A stretch of DNA of 64,000 nucleotides from Devosia pacifica (GTDB taxonomy: Bacteria > Pseudomonadota > Alphaproteobacteria > Rhizobiales > Devosiaceae): NCBI RefSeq assembly GCF_014652635.1, contig NZ_BMZE01000002.1:849562-913561 (forward strand), in the 5' to 3' direction. How positions within the stretch are numbered: position 1 is the stretch's first letter; each line of letters begins with the position of its first letter. A program made the position numbers and the translations under genes. Below the pieces are notes generated by a model. It saw only the letters and a list, made by a program, of their open reading frames with translations, made no database searches and was not told the origin of the DNA. Of the stretch, positions 1 through 8,159 are shown one piece after another.

Positions 1-1774
1 GTTCGGCTCGCATTCCACCGCCGAAACCGTCAACGCCGGGCTCGACCTCGAAATGCCGGGCCCGCCGCGCGATCGCGGCGAAGCACTGGTCGAGGCGGTG
101 AAGACAGGTGCCGTCCCTGAACAAACCCTGCGAGAGCGTGTAGGCACCGTGCTCGCGGTGATGCAGCGTACCGGGGCACTCGATGACCATCGAGAGTTCA
201 TCGAACACGCCGACGACCGAGAGGAGCATCGTGCGCTGATCCGCCGCGCCGGTGCCGAGGCCACGGTTCTTCTGAAAAATGACGGTATCCTGCCGCTCAC
301 GGCTACCGGTAAAATCGCTGTCATCGGGCCAAATGCCAAGACGGCTCAGATCATGGGCGGGGGCAGCGCGCAGCTCAATCCGCACTACCGCATTTCGCCG
401 TTCGAAGGGCTCGCCACAGCGCTTGGTGAAGGGCGGCTGAGTTACGCTCATGGGGCGACCAATTATCGCTATGAGCCGCTGCTCACCGGCGCGTTCGAGG
501 TCGACTATTTCGCCAACACCGATCTTTCGGGCGAGCCGGTGCACACCGAAACGCAGGAGGACGGTCAGGCCTTTTGGGCGGGCTATGTCGGTGCAGGCAA
601 GGTCGACCCAAAGCATTTCTCCGCCCGGATGCGGCATCGTTACGAGGCGCAGCAAACCGGCGCGCATCGCGTTGGCCTCTTCAGCGCCGGATTGTCGCGG
701 CTTTATGTCGATGGCGTGTTGGTTGCCGATGCATGGAGCCACTGGACTGCGGGGCACACGTTTTTCGAGCAGGGGTGTGATGAGGTCATCGGTATGGTCG
801 ATCTCGAAAAAGGGAAGAGCTACGAGATCGTCATCGAGTTTGCGACGGGGCAGGAAGGCACGCTCGGGATCGCCGCCATGCGGTCCGGGATCGGCGTGCC
901 GCTCGGGCGCGAAGCGATCGATGCTGCGGCAGAGATCGCCGGCGAGGCCGACACTGCAATCGTATTCGTTGGCCGAAACGGTGAGTGGGATTCAGAAGGC
1001 AGCGATCTGCCGGATATCACGCTGCCCGGTCGGCAGGATGAACTGATAGAAGCGGTGGCGTCAGCCAATCCGCGCACCATAGTCGTTCTGCAGACGGGCG
1101 GGCCGGTCGAAATGCCTTGGCTCGAGCGCGTGTCGGCGGTTCTTGAGGCCTGGTATCCGGGCCAGGAAGCCGGAAATGCCATCGCCGATGTCTTGACCGG
1201 CGCTGCAGAACCCGGCGGGCGCCTACCACAGACCTTTCCGGTCAAATGGCTCGACAATCCGGCTCATAGCCAGAACCGGGAGGTCTATCCCGGCCAGGAC
1301 GGGCATGTTCGGTACGCGGAAGGCGTCTTCATCGGCTATCGGCATTACGACAAGCACGGCATAGCGCCGCTGTTCCCGTTCGGGTTCGGGTTGAGCTACA
1401 CGCAGTTCGCGCTATCGGATCCGGCAGTTGACGAGACCCGGTTCGAAGCCGATGGCTCAGCGACAGTGTCGGTCACCGTCGAAAACACCGGTTCGCGCCC
1501 CGGCTCGACTGTGGTGCAGCTTTATGTCGGTGAAGATACCCCGGTGCTCGAGCGGCCCGAAAAAGAACTAAAGGCGTTCGCCAAGGTGCGGCTCGACGCG
1601 GGTGCGCGCACCGTCGTCCAGCTGCCGCTCGATGCCCGCGCCTTCGCCAGCTTTGATAAAGGTGGCTGGCGAGTCCATGCCGGTGGTTACACTGTCCGCG
1701 TCGGCACATCGGCTGCTGATCTTCCGCTGAGCGCCGCATTGCACCGGGATTCAAACCTCGATCTGCCGCTCTGA
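1..1774 (+). CDS. Beta-glucosidase-type glycoside hydrolase family 3, 5' truncated
   Basis: The reading frame is open from base 2, so the gene begins before the window. The first residues, FGSHST...GLDLEMPG, are the stretch just after the GH3 catalytic-aspartate loop (SDWF/Y), so the nucleophile lies outside the window. About 590 residues remain. They hold the second GH3 domain (GGGSAQLNP, later FPFGFGLSYT), an inserted PA14-like domain (roughly the FEVDYFANTDLSGEP region) and a C-terminal fibronectin-III-like domain (VTVENTGSRPGSTVVQLYV). This layout is known from bacterial beta-glucosidases and beta-xylosidases in which PA14 shapes the substrate pocket. It hydrolyses plant-type oligosaccharides. 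No export signal can be judged. The exact substrate cannot be read from the sequence. Confidence 0.9.
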   Translation, partial: FGSHSTAETVNAGLDLEMPGPPRDRGEALVEAVKTGAVPEQTLRERVGTVLAVMQRTGALDDHREFIEHADDREEHRALIRRAGAEATVLLKNDGILPLTATGKIAVIGPNAKTAQIMGGGSAQLNPHYRISPFEGLATALGEGRLSYAHGATNYRYEPLLTGAFEVDYFANTDLSGEPVHTETQEDGQAFWAGYVGAGKVDPKHFSARMRHRYEAQQTGAHRVGLFSAGLSRLYVDGVLVADAWSHWTAGHTFFEQGCDEVIGMVDLEKGKSYEIVIEFATGQEGTLGIAAMRSGIGVPLGREAIDAAAEIAGEADTAIVFVGRNGEWDSEGSDLPDITLPGRQDELIEAVASANPRTIVVLQTGGPVEMPWLERVSAVLEAWYPGQEAGNAIADVLTGAAEPGGRLPQTFPVKWLDNPAHSQNREVYPGQDGHVRYAEGVFIGYRHYDKHGIAPLFPFGFGLSYTQFALSDPAVDETRFEADGSATVSVTVENTGSRPGSTVVQLYVGEDTPVLERPEKELKAFAKVRLDAGARTVVQLPLDARAFASFDKGGWRVHAGGYTVRVGTSAADLPLSAALHRDSNLDLPL

Positions 1775-1788
1775 GTCTGATGCGTCTT

Positions 1789-1810
1789 GCCGGAGCCAAT
1801 TGGCTCCGGC
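1789..1810 (+). terminator. Perfect 22-bp palindrome downstream of the GH3 gene
   Basis: An 11-bp arm (gccggagccaa) is followed directly by its exact complement, 14 bases after the GH3 stop codon. Position and strength suggest a transcript-end hairpin. No T-run follows, so it may act as an mRNA 3' stabiliser and not as an intrinsic terminator. Confidence 0.4.
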
Positions 1811-1970
1811 TATACATTCCAGCATGTTGAGCAAATCTGAATCCGCCTGAAGCCTCGCCCAAATGCGGCGAGGCATAAAATGAACACATCGGACGCTGAG
1901 CGGAATGCCAGCCTCCGATCTTGTTTGTTTGCGGGTCCGCCGACCCGCCCAGGCGACAGATTTCACTACA

Positions 1971-2228
1971 ATGGATATTTCGAAAGACGAACAGCGTGTG
2001 TTGCACGCGCTGGCGCAGGGTGGCCGCATCGCGCTCATCCGAACCCCCGACGGCAAAACGGCAGGGCTGGAGTTCTTCAACCGCGACGGGTGGCTGATGA
2101 ATAGCTGCACCATGCGGGTCTTCAGGAAACTCAAGGCCAAGAAGGCCATCAAGTCATCAAACGGCCAGCCCTACCGCATCACGCGGCGGGGATTGCAGCT
2201 GGTCCGCAGCCAACTGGACAATCGCTGA
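1971..2228 (+). CDS. YjhX family (UPF0386) protein
   Basis: This is an 85-residue protein, the usual length of the YjhX/UPF0386 family. It begins MDISKDEQRVLHALAQGG and ends with the family's RITRRGL...NR block, and it shares the NGQPYRI motif with E. coli YjhX. I placed the start at the ATG at 1971 because family members begin there; the frame stays open further upstream without matching them. The fold looks like a small winged helix with basic C-terminal residues. E. coli YjhX has been described as the toxin of the yjhX-yjhQ pair. No YjhQ-like acetyltransferase lies next to it here: the neighbours are a GH3 hydrolase and a convergent DJ-1 protein. It looks like a solitary copy of unknown role. 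Confidence 0.8.
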   Translation: MDISKDEQRVLHALAQGGRIALIRTPDGKTAGLEFFNRDGWLMNSCTMRVFRKLKAKKAIKSSNGQPYRITRRGLQLVRSQLDNR

Positions 2229-2292
2229 CAGGCGTTGTGATCGCCTCGCAGTTTGCGGCTGCGGGGCGATGCTTATTGCAAGATCAAAGGCC

Positions 2293-2868
2293 TCACGCAG
2301 GCTCTGTTGTTCGCGCATGCTCGGCTGCGTGCAGGCCGACATAATAGTCGAGATCGGAATCGTGCAGCCCGAGCGCCGTCAGGATTTCGGTCATGAAGCT
2401 GACAGGCGCCGTTCCCGGAGCGGTGACGAGCCGTCCGTCACGCACCCCGGCCTGGTCCTGATAGAGTGCTGCGCCGGCGTATTCGGTCTCGAGGAGCGTT
2501 TCACGGCTGTTCGAAGTATGCCGATGACGATCGAGCAATCCTGCGCGTGCCATGGCCTTGGTCGCGTCGCAAATGCCGGCGATCACGCGGTCTTCTTGTC
2601 GGGCGCGTTGCAGCAAGTCTGCGAGGTCAGGAGAATCCGGTTTGGACCACGCCGTGCCACCGTTGAGAACAAGCGCATGGATTTTCGAAACATCGATCTC
2701 GGAAATCGCCATATCGGCACGCACGTGCAGCCCGCCGGATGAGGTGACGGGTTGCCCCTGCGGTGTCGCGAAGGCCGTCTCGACGCCATAGTATGAGCGC
2801 GCGACGGCGTTGAGCAGGGCGGTTTCCCAATCTGCGTATTCTTCGGTAAGAATTGTGATCATCTTCAT
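2293..2868 (-). CDS. DJ-1/PfpI family protein (class I glutamine amidotransferase-like)
   Basis: This 191-residue protein has the DJ-1/PfpI fold signature. It starts with a MKMITILTEEYADWE strand, carries the SSGGLHVRAD segment and has a nucleophile-elbow AGICDATKAM in which the Cys is the predicted catalytic residue. It resembles the YdeA/type-1 glutamine amidotransferase subgroup and not protease PfpI itself. Members act as stress proteins, glyoxalases or amidases, and the sequence does not say which. It is a single gene on the minus strand with its own intergenic region before the D,D-carboxypeptidase gene, which starts divergently at 3034. Confidence 0.8.
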   Translation of the reverse strand: MKMITILTEEYADWETALLNAVARSYYGVETAFATPQGQPVTSSGGLHVRADMAISEIDVSKIHALVLNGGTAWSKPDSPDLADLLQRARQEDRVIAGICDATKAMARAGLLDRHRHTSNSRETLLETEYAGAALYQDQAGVRDGRLVTAPGTAPVSFMTEILTALGLHDSDLDYYVGLHAAEHARTTEPA

Positions 2869-3033
2869 GTCGCTGTCTCCTGCAGGAATAGAATGATCCT
2901 GCGCCGCGTCATCTGATGTCAGGAGCGTTGGTGCGGCTTCACATGGCTGTCAGCCGACCCGGGCCCGATTGAGGTGGTCGGCATGCGCTGCTAAGGAGGC
3001 GCATCCGTCCTTGCAGTCCTGGAGAGATCTGCT

Positions 3034-4188
3034 GTGAGTCTTGTCCGCCGCATGCGCTCCCTGTTGGCCATTTGCCTCGTCGCACTCGTGACGATGCTGA
3101 CCGTTCAGGCACATGCGACCCCCAAGCTCGTCGTCGATATGGACACGCTCGAGGTGCTCTACGCCGAAGACGCGGGAGCGACCTGGCATCCCGCATCGCT
3201 GACGAAGTTGATGACGGCGTTTGTGGCCTTTGAGCAGATTGCGCTTGGCAAGGTTAGTCTCGATACGCCGGTGATCCTGTCGGCAAACGCCGTGGCCAAG
3301 CCGCCAAGCAAGACAGGTCTGCCGGTCGCAACGGCAATGACGCTTCAGGACGCGCTCTATGTGTTGCTGGTGAAATCCGCCAACGACATGGCCGTCGCTG
3401 TCGCCGAGACGGTTGGGGGCAACGAGGCCAGTTTCGTTGCGCTGATGAACGATGCGGCGAGCCGGATGGGGCTTTCGGCGACGCATTTCGTCAATCCGCA
3501 TGGCCTTCACGATGCACGCCAGACGACTTCCGCCCGCGATATGGCGGTGCTGACGCTTTATATTTTGCAGACTTATCCGCAATACGCGCCGATCTTTGCG
3601 ACGAAGGAGGTGCGGGTGGGCAAGTATGTCTACGAAACCCACAATGAGCTGCTCAGCCAGTTTCGTGGGGCGACCGGGATGAAGACCGGTTTCGTCTGCG
3701 CCTCGGGGCTCAACATGGTGGCGACCGCGCAGCGCGGGGGACGTAATTTGCTGGCGGTGGTTCTTGGGGGCTCCTCGGCTCGTGATCGAAATGAACGGGC
3801 TGCGCAATTGCTGACACAGGGGTTTAACGGGCAGCTCTCGGGCACTGGTGCCAGCGTTCTGTCAATCTCCAATTCCGGCGGGGCGCCGGTCGATATGCGG
3901 CCAAGAATCTGCGGCGCCGAGGCCAAGGCTTATGTCGCCGCGCAGGAAGCAGCGTTCCCGATGGGGCTTGAGGGGCAGCCGAGTTTTCTGGATGCGGATG
4001 TCGCGGCAGCCAGCTATGTCGCAACCAATATGGGCAGGATACGAGAGGGGATTCCGCTGCCGCGACCCCGTCCGATGCATATCGCAACGCGTCCGGCCCA
4101 GGGGCCCCAGGTGGCGGACGTGTCGGCGCAGCCGGATCTCGGTGCCTCGGCCCCCGTTCCAATTCCGCGGCCGAGGCCCGTTCGCTAG
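3034..4188 (+). CDS. D-alanyl-D-alanine carboxypeptidase (S11, PBP5/6 type)
   Basis: This penicillin-binding protein trims the terminal D-Ala from peptidoglycan stem peptides in the periplasm. The S11 motifs are complete: SLTK (Ser55, Lys58), SAN (Ser115 to Asn117) and KTG (Lys217 to Gly219). A signal peptide covers about residues 1-28, with cleavage near AHA. After the catalytic domain comes a roughly 120-residue tail rich in proline and arginine, ending in repeated PRPRP motifs, where other family members carry a SPOR domain or an amphipathic helix. The GTG start at 3034 follows a GGAGAG sequence; an ATG seven codons later is the alternative. It converges with tusA. Confidence 0.9.
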   Translation: MSLVRRMRSLLAICLVALVTMLTVQAHATPKLVVDMDTLEVLYAEDAGATWHPASLTKLMTAFVAFEQIALGKVSLDTPVILSANAVAKPPSKTGLPVATAMTLQDALYVLLVKSANDMAVAVAETVGGNEASFVALMNDAASRMGLSATHFVNPHGLHDARQTTSARDMAVLTLYILQTYPQYAPIFATKEVRVGKYVYETHNELLSQFRGATGMKTGFVCASGLNMVATAQRGGRNLLAVVLGGSSARDRNERAAQLLTQGFNGQLSGTGASVLSISNSGGAPVDMRPRICGAEAKAYVAAQEAAFPMGLEGQPSFLDADVAAASYVATNMGRIREGIPLPRPRPMHIATRPAQGPQVADVSAQPDLGASAPVPIPRPRPVR

Positions 4189-4194
4189 AGAGAT

Positions 4195-4422
4195 CTAACG
4201 CCTTAAAATGGCGAAGCGCAGGGCGCCGTCGGCCTCGGCGACCTCTACCTCGTGCCCGTGCTGGCGGCAATAAAGCGGGATATCGATCCGCGCCATGGGG
4301 TCGCTTGCAAGGACGACGAGGGCCGCGCCGGGCGACAATTCGGCGAGACGTTTTTCGGTTTTGAGGACCGGCAGGGGGCATTTCAGCCCCCTGAGATCGA
4401 GTGTTTCGGGATCAGTTGGCAA
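4195..4422 (-). CDS. TusA/SirA-like sulfurtransferase
   Basis: The product has the TusA fold and the catalytic CPLP motif (GLKCPLPVLK), where the Cys carries a persulfide for sulfur relay, for example to tRNA thiolation or cofactor synthesis. No in-frame ATG lies near the conserved N-terminus. I chose the TTG at 4422, which gives 75 residues, the usual family length. This start lies inside the last codons of the CAP lipoprotein gene, giving an 11-base overlap and suggesting translational coupling. A longer frame exists upstream, but it only shadows the lipoprotein gene. The start codon is the least certain part of this call. Confidence 0.8.
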   Translation of the reverse strand: MPTDPETLDLRGLKCPLPVLKTEKRLAELSPGAALVVLASDPMARIDIPLYCRQHGHEVEVAEADGALRFAILRR

Positions 4423-4891
4423 GCAGCAGGACCCAATGCGTTCCGTAGGTTGAAGTGCCGCTATAGGCGACGGCCAGGCCGGCGCGACGGGCGCCCGGAT
4501 CAGCGAGGACGCGCGCATCGGCGCTGGAATTGCGCCAGCCGGAGAAGGTTTCGGCGAAGTTTGAGTACCCAGCGCTCAGCTTGATGGCGCGAACACCCGC
4601 CGGCGCCGAGGGTGCGCGGCCGGATGCCGCGTACTGGCTGGCGAGGGTTTGCGCCTGGGCATCGAGGGCCGGATCAGCTTGCAAGGCGGGTGCGCCGACG
4701 CTGCTGCGATAGGCATTGAGAAGGTTCAGCGCCGCGTTGCGGTCGAGCTGCGCGCCCTGCTGGTCCATCGGGGCGCTGAGGCCTGCGGGAAGCGTGGTCG
4801 GCGCGCTGCCGCCGGCAAAGCCGGAGCAGGCGGCGAGGGCCGCTGCAGAGGCGAGAGCGATGAGGACGCGGGAGCTTTTCTGGACGATCAT
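4412..4891 (-). CDS. Degenerate CAP/SCP-domain lipoprotein
   Basis: The N-terminus is a lipoprotein signal with lipobox LAAC (Cys at residue 22). The mature part has the layout of a CAP (SCP/PR-1) domain: a LLNAYRSSVG helix, LDAQAQTLASQYA, then FAETFSGWRNS. Canonical CAP proteins have a His-Glu-Glu-His cavity. Here the region of the first His reads SGRAPSAPAG and the usual SPGHR reads DPGARR, so both His are gone while the Glu of FAET remains. It is short, at 159 residues. A second, intact CAP lipoprotein lies at 17961-18461. It is followed directly by the overlapping tusA gene. Confidence 0.75.
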   Translation of the reverse strand: MIVQKSSRVLIALASAAALAACSGFAGGSAPTTLPAGLSAPMDQQGAQLDRNAALNLLNAYRSSVGAPALQADPALDAQAQTLASQYAASGRAPSAPAGVRAIKLSAGYSNFAETFSGWRNSSADARVLADPGARRAGLAVAYSGTSTYGTHWVLLLAN

Positions 4892-5017
4892 GAAGGGTCC
4901 TGTGGGTGCGAAAGTCGATAAATCTGCGCTTCAGTATGACGGCAAAAGGTTGAGAACATGGCACGCAGCGCCACGCCCCATTTTGTCACCCGAGGGCCTC
5001 GATATGCTAACACCGCG

Positions 5018-6391
5018 TTAACGCCAGCTGACCGCGCCGGCAGGCGTTGCCGGGAGATGGACGGTGCTGAACCAGTGCCGGCCTTCAAGGCAGCCGATCT
5101 CGACGAAACCATTGTCGACGAAGACCTCGCAGATAAATGGCCCGTCGGTCTCGATCTGCGTCGAATATTCGTGCGCAAATGCGCCGCGTCCCGCTTGATC
5201 GAGTTCCTCGTGGCGCAGACTGGTAACGGTGAAGCCGTCGGCGATGCGCTCGACCCGAAAGAGGGGGGCGGGATTGCCGAACAGCGAAAGCTCGGCACGG
5301 TCGCCAAGCGCCAGATCGGCCCGCAGATCGAGCCGATAGGTCCCGGAGGCCGGTCTTGCACTCTCGCCAATGACGAGGCCGAGCTTGTCGAAGCGGGACG
5401 CCACGACTTCGTCGACACGCTGCACGAGTTTCGGGCCTGCCTGCGTCTCGATGGCACGCAAGCGCCGCGGCAGCGACATGGCACCGAGAAACTCGGTTCC
5501 TGGGAGCTGCTTTGCGTAATCCCAATTGCTCATCCAGCCGATGACCAACGGGTCCGCGCCTGAAATTCCGGCAAAGCTCTGAACGGCGTAAAAGTCCCGG
5601 CCCCAATCCATCATGTGTATGGTCTCGGCTGGGTAGTGGTTGGTGAAGCTGGTGCCGTCGAAATCCCCAAAGAACAGCTGCGTGCCGGACCCGCCGCCAG
5701 GGTGACCCTCGCCGATGCCGACGATCATCATCCAGACCTGCCGGGATGTGCCTGCAAGCCTGAGCGGGACGAGGTCGGGGCACTCCCAAGGGTGTTCGCG
5801 ATGAATGCCATGAGTTTCGCCAAAGGCGCTTGCCAACTCCCACTTCAGGGCATCAGGGGACCGATAGATGGCGATGCGTTGGCCTTCAGCGATCAGCATG
5901 ATCCAGTGGCCGCTCTCGGCGTGCCAAAAGACCTTGGGGTCGCGAAAATCGCGCGCGCCGGAATTTGGAACCACAGGGTTGCCGGGCCAGCGGGTAAATT
6001 CGGTCAGGGTCTGGTCGGCGATGGCCAGATGCTGGGTTTCGAGTGCGCTGCCGTCGTCATGATCGAGATGCGCTGTAAAGAACACCAGCGCGCCGCCGGC
6101 CGGAGCGTCGATTTCTTCTGCGAGGTCACCAGTTCCGACGGGTACTGCGCTGCCGGAAAAACACTGCCCCGAAGCATCGGGGGACAGGGCGATCGGCCCC
6201 TCCTGCCACTCGGCAAGATCGCTGCTGGTGGCGTGGCCCCAGTGCATCGGGCCATGCCGCAGCCCATCCGGGAAATACTGGTAGAACAAATGGTAGGTTT
6301 CGCCGATGCGCACGAGCCCGTTTGGATCATTCATCCAGCCGGTGCGCGGCGTGAAATGCAAACGCGGGCGATTGAGTGTAATGCCGGTCAC
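5018..6391 (-). CDS. GH32 beta-fructosidase / sucrose-6-phosphate hydrolase
   Basis: This 457-residue enzyme cleaves the fructosyl bond of sucrose or sucrose-6-phosphate. Family GH32 motifs are in order: WMNDPNG (nucleophile Asp22), SGSAV, the stabilising RDPKVFW and the acid/base motif WECPDL. The C-terminal half forms the beta-sandwich. I chose the GTG at 6391 because AAGGAGG lies 8 bases before it and family proteins begin shortly before the WMNDPNG block; the frame stays open further upstream but that part has no family similarity. No signal peptide is visible, so it is cytoplasmic. No sugar transporter or regulator sits beside it, so the source of its substrate is unclear. Confidence 0.9.
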   Translation of the reverse strand: MTGITLNRPRLHFTPRTGWMNDPNGLVRIGETYHLFYQYFPDGLRHGPMHWGHATSSDLAEWQEGPIALSPDASGQCFSGSAVPVGTGDLAEEIDAPAGGALVFFTAHLDHDDGSALETQHLAIADQTLTEFTRWPGNPVVPNSGARDFRDPKVFWHAESGHWIMLIAEGQRIAIYRSPDALKWELASAFGETHGIHREHPWECPDLVPLRLAGTSRQVWMMIVGIGEGHPGGGSGTQLFFGDFDGTSFTNHYPAETIHMMDWGRDFYAVQSFAGISGADPLVIGWMSNWDYAKQLPGTEFLGAMSLPRRLRAIETQAGPKLVQRVDEVVASRFDKLGLVIGESARPASGTYRLDLRADLALGDRAELSLFGNPAPLFRVERIADGFTVTSLRHEELDQAGRGAFAHEYSTQIETDGPFICEVFVDNGFVEIGCLEGRHWFSTVHLPATPAGAVSWR

Positions 6392-6547
6392 GATTTCCGC
6401 CTCCTTGGGCCGGGATGGCCTGATGCCGCCTAACGCTGAAAAGTGGCCAGCATGCGAACCGGTTGGCGCGGTTGCATCCACAATGCCGCATTGGCAGGTG
6501 CGATGGTGCTGCTGTATCAGGAGGCGTGACGATCGGCACGGGGTAAA

Positions 6548-6919
6548 ATGGTCCTTGCACGGAGCATAGCAGCGGAGTTCGCCAAGGCACTTGCGGTGCT
6601 GAGCTTCGTGCTGCTCGGGCTCGGCATCGGTCCGCAGCCGATCGGCAGTACCGCAATAGCGGTCGGCGACTCGGTAAGCGTTGCGCAGGTCGCCGGCACG
6701 ATCCAGATCCTGTGCGGCGGTGCGTCCGGCGATCATCATGTGAACGGTGCCTGTCACGCCTGTCGTGTCGATGGTGCCGTGCTGCCGCCTCCGCCGATGG
6801 TGTGCACCGGCGCGTTCCCACAACTGGCGATGGTGCGTTTTGCGCCGTTGCTGGTCGAACCGCCTGATGCGGCGCCACCGAGAACCGGGCAACCGCGTGC
6901 ACCACCCCACCAGCTCTAG
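6548..6919 (+). CDS. Small membrane-anchored Cys/His-rich protein, DUF2946-like
   Basis: This 123-residue protein has one N-terminal hydrophobic segment (about residues 13-30), followed by a Cys/His cluster: Cys56, GDHH, CHAC (Cys69, His70, Cys72) and Cys86. The CHACR...LPPPP stretch resembles DUF2946-type proteins, which are often found in copper gene clusters. It lies 50 bases upstream of a PCuAC chaperone and SCO gene on the same strand, so a periplasmic copper-binding or copper-import accessory role is a reasonable inference. The C-terminus is low-complexity proline-rich. The ribosome binding site is weak, which lowers confidence in the exact start. Confidence 0.6.
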   Translation: MVLARSIAAEFAKALAVLSFVLLGLGIGPQPIGSTAIAVGDSVSVAQVAGTIQILCGGASGDHHVNGACHACRVDGAVLPPPPMVCTGAFPQLAMVRFAPLLVEPPDAAPPRTGQPRAPPHQL

Positions 6920-6969
6920 TCGCATCATCGCGGCCACGTGGCCGCTTCCGACTGACTGGAGTTTTTATC

Positions 6970-7539
6970 ATGCAATCCAATTTCTTTCGCGCGGCCCTCG
7001 CCGCAACGATTTTCTTGAGCCCTGCTGCCGTGTCTGCGCATGAGCAGCATTCCGGCGACATGCAAACGCACTGCGATGCGATGGCAGGTGACGATACCGC
7101 CAGCGTTACCCTCGAGGGGCTGACAGTCGAGAACGCCTTCGCGCGGGCGACGCTGCCAAACGCGCCGGTCGGCGGCGGCTATCTCAGCATTACCAACACG
7201 AATGATGCGGATGACAGCCTCCTCAGCGCCACGTCCTCGGCAGCGGGCGAAGTCCAGCTGCACGAAATGTCGATGGTCGATGATGTGATGCGCATGAACG
7301 AGCTGCCGGACGGCATCACGATTCCGGCTGGCGAAACCGTGACGCTGGCACCGGGTGGTCTCCACCTGATGTTCATGCAGCTGACCCAGAGCTTTGATGA
7401 AGGCAGCACGGTGCCTGTCACCCTCAGCTTCGAGAAGGCCGGGACGGTTGAGGTCATGCTCGATGTTCGCGGGATTGCTGCGGGGACCGGCGCGGACTGC
7501 AACGGCGCGATGGAGATGGAGGGCCACCATGGCGAGTAG
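6970..7539 (+). CDS. Periplasmic copper chaperone PCu(A)C
   Basis: The protein has a signal peptide (cleavage near VSAHE) and the PCuAC beta-barrel. Copper(I) ligands of the family motif are visible as His98, Met109, His132 and Met134. The spacing between Met109 and His132 is one residue longer than the usual consensus. The N-terminal HEQHSGDMQTHCDAM segment adds further possible metal ligands. PCuAC proteins hand copper to the CuA or CuB site of cytochrome oxidase in the periplasm, often with SCO proteins. The SCO gene follows with an 11-base overlap, so the two are almost certainly cotranscribed and coupled. Confidence 0.9.
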   Translation: MQSNFFRAALAATIFLSPAAVSAHEQHSGDMQTHCDAMAGDDTASVTLEGLTVENAFARATLPNAPVGGGYLSITNTNDADDSLLSATSSAAGEVQLHEMSMVDDVMRMNELPDGITIPAGETVTLAPGGLHLMFMQLTQSFDEGSTVPVTLSFEKAGTVEVMLDVRGIAAGTGADCNGAMEMEGHHGE

Positions 7540-8128
7540 CGGACTGGCCAAGATCCGGATCGCCCTATGGGGCGGCGTGGTGGCGGTCGCAGCGATCGGC
7601 ATCCTCGCCTGGGCGATGCGGCCCGAGCCCAGTGCAGCCATCGAGCGCTATGGCGCGGGTGACTATGAACTCGTCACGCAGAACGGCGAGCCGGTCGATG
7701 ACAGCATGTTTGTCGGTCACCCCTCTGCAGTGTTCTTCGGGTTCACCCACTGCCCGGACGTGTGTCCGACAACGCTGGCGGAAATGACGATGTGGTTCGA
7801 GCGGCTGGGTGAAGAGGCAGAGGACCTCGATGCCTATTTCATCACGGTCGATCCAGAACGCGACACGCCGCAAGTTCTTGGCGACTATGTCGGTGCCGTC
7901 TCGGATGATGTTATCGGCGTGACCGGTGACCCAGACGAGATCGACAAGATCGTCGATGCCTTCTCGGTCCTGGCGGAGCGCGTGCCGCTTGACGGCGGTG
8001 GTTACACGATGAACCACACGGCTTCGGTGTTCCTGCTCAACAGTGACGGCGAATTCGAAGGCACCATCGCCTATCAGGAAAACATGGATACCGCGGTCGG
8101 CAAGCTGCGCAACCTGATCGACGGCTGA
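7529..8128 (+). CDS. SCO1/SenC family copper-binding thioredoxin-fold protein
   Basis: This 199-residue protein has an N-terminal membrane anchor (about residues 11-29) and a periplasmic thioredoxin-like domain. The copper/redox motif CPDVC (Cys75 and Cys79) and the conserved His162 (NHTA) are all present. SCO proteins help assemble the CuA centre of cytochrome c oxidase. The ATG at 7529 gives the family's normal N-terminal anchor and lies within the end of the PCuAC gene behind a GGAG-rich sequence. A strong hairpin closes the transcript immediately downstream. No oxidase subunit gene is in the window, so the target is inferred. Confidence 0.92.
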   Translation: MASSGLAKIRIALWGGVVAVAAIGILAWAMRPEPSAAIERYGAGDYELVTQNGEPVDDSMFVGHPSAVFFGFTHCPDVCPTTLAEMTMWFERLGEEAEDLDAYFITVDPERDTPQVLGDYVGAVSDDVIGVTGDPDEIDKIVDAFSVLAERVPLDGGGYTMNHTASVFLLNSDGEFEGTIAYQENMDTAVGKLRNLIDG

Positions 8129-8132
8129 TGTT

Positions 8133-8159
8133 AAAGGGCGGCCTCAGACGCCGCCCTTT
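8133..8159. terminator. Shared intrinsic terminator between SCO and LLM genes
   Basis: A 10-bp perfect stem (aaagggcggc and its complement) encloses a 7-base loop. It is followed by T residues on the plus strand and mirrored by them on the minus strand. It sits between two convergent genes, and the stop codon of the minus-strand monooxygenase gene begins at its edge. It probably ends both transcripts. Confidence 0.85.

Noticed and set aside
6392-6937. N-terminal extension of the GH32 frame by 182 codons
   Set aside because: The GTG at 6391 has AAGGAGG at proper distance and matches the family start; the extension overlaps the divergent copper-cassette gene and has no family similarity.
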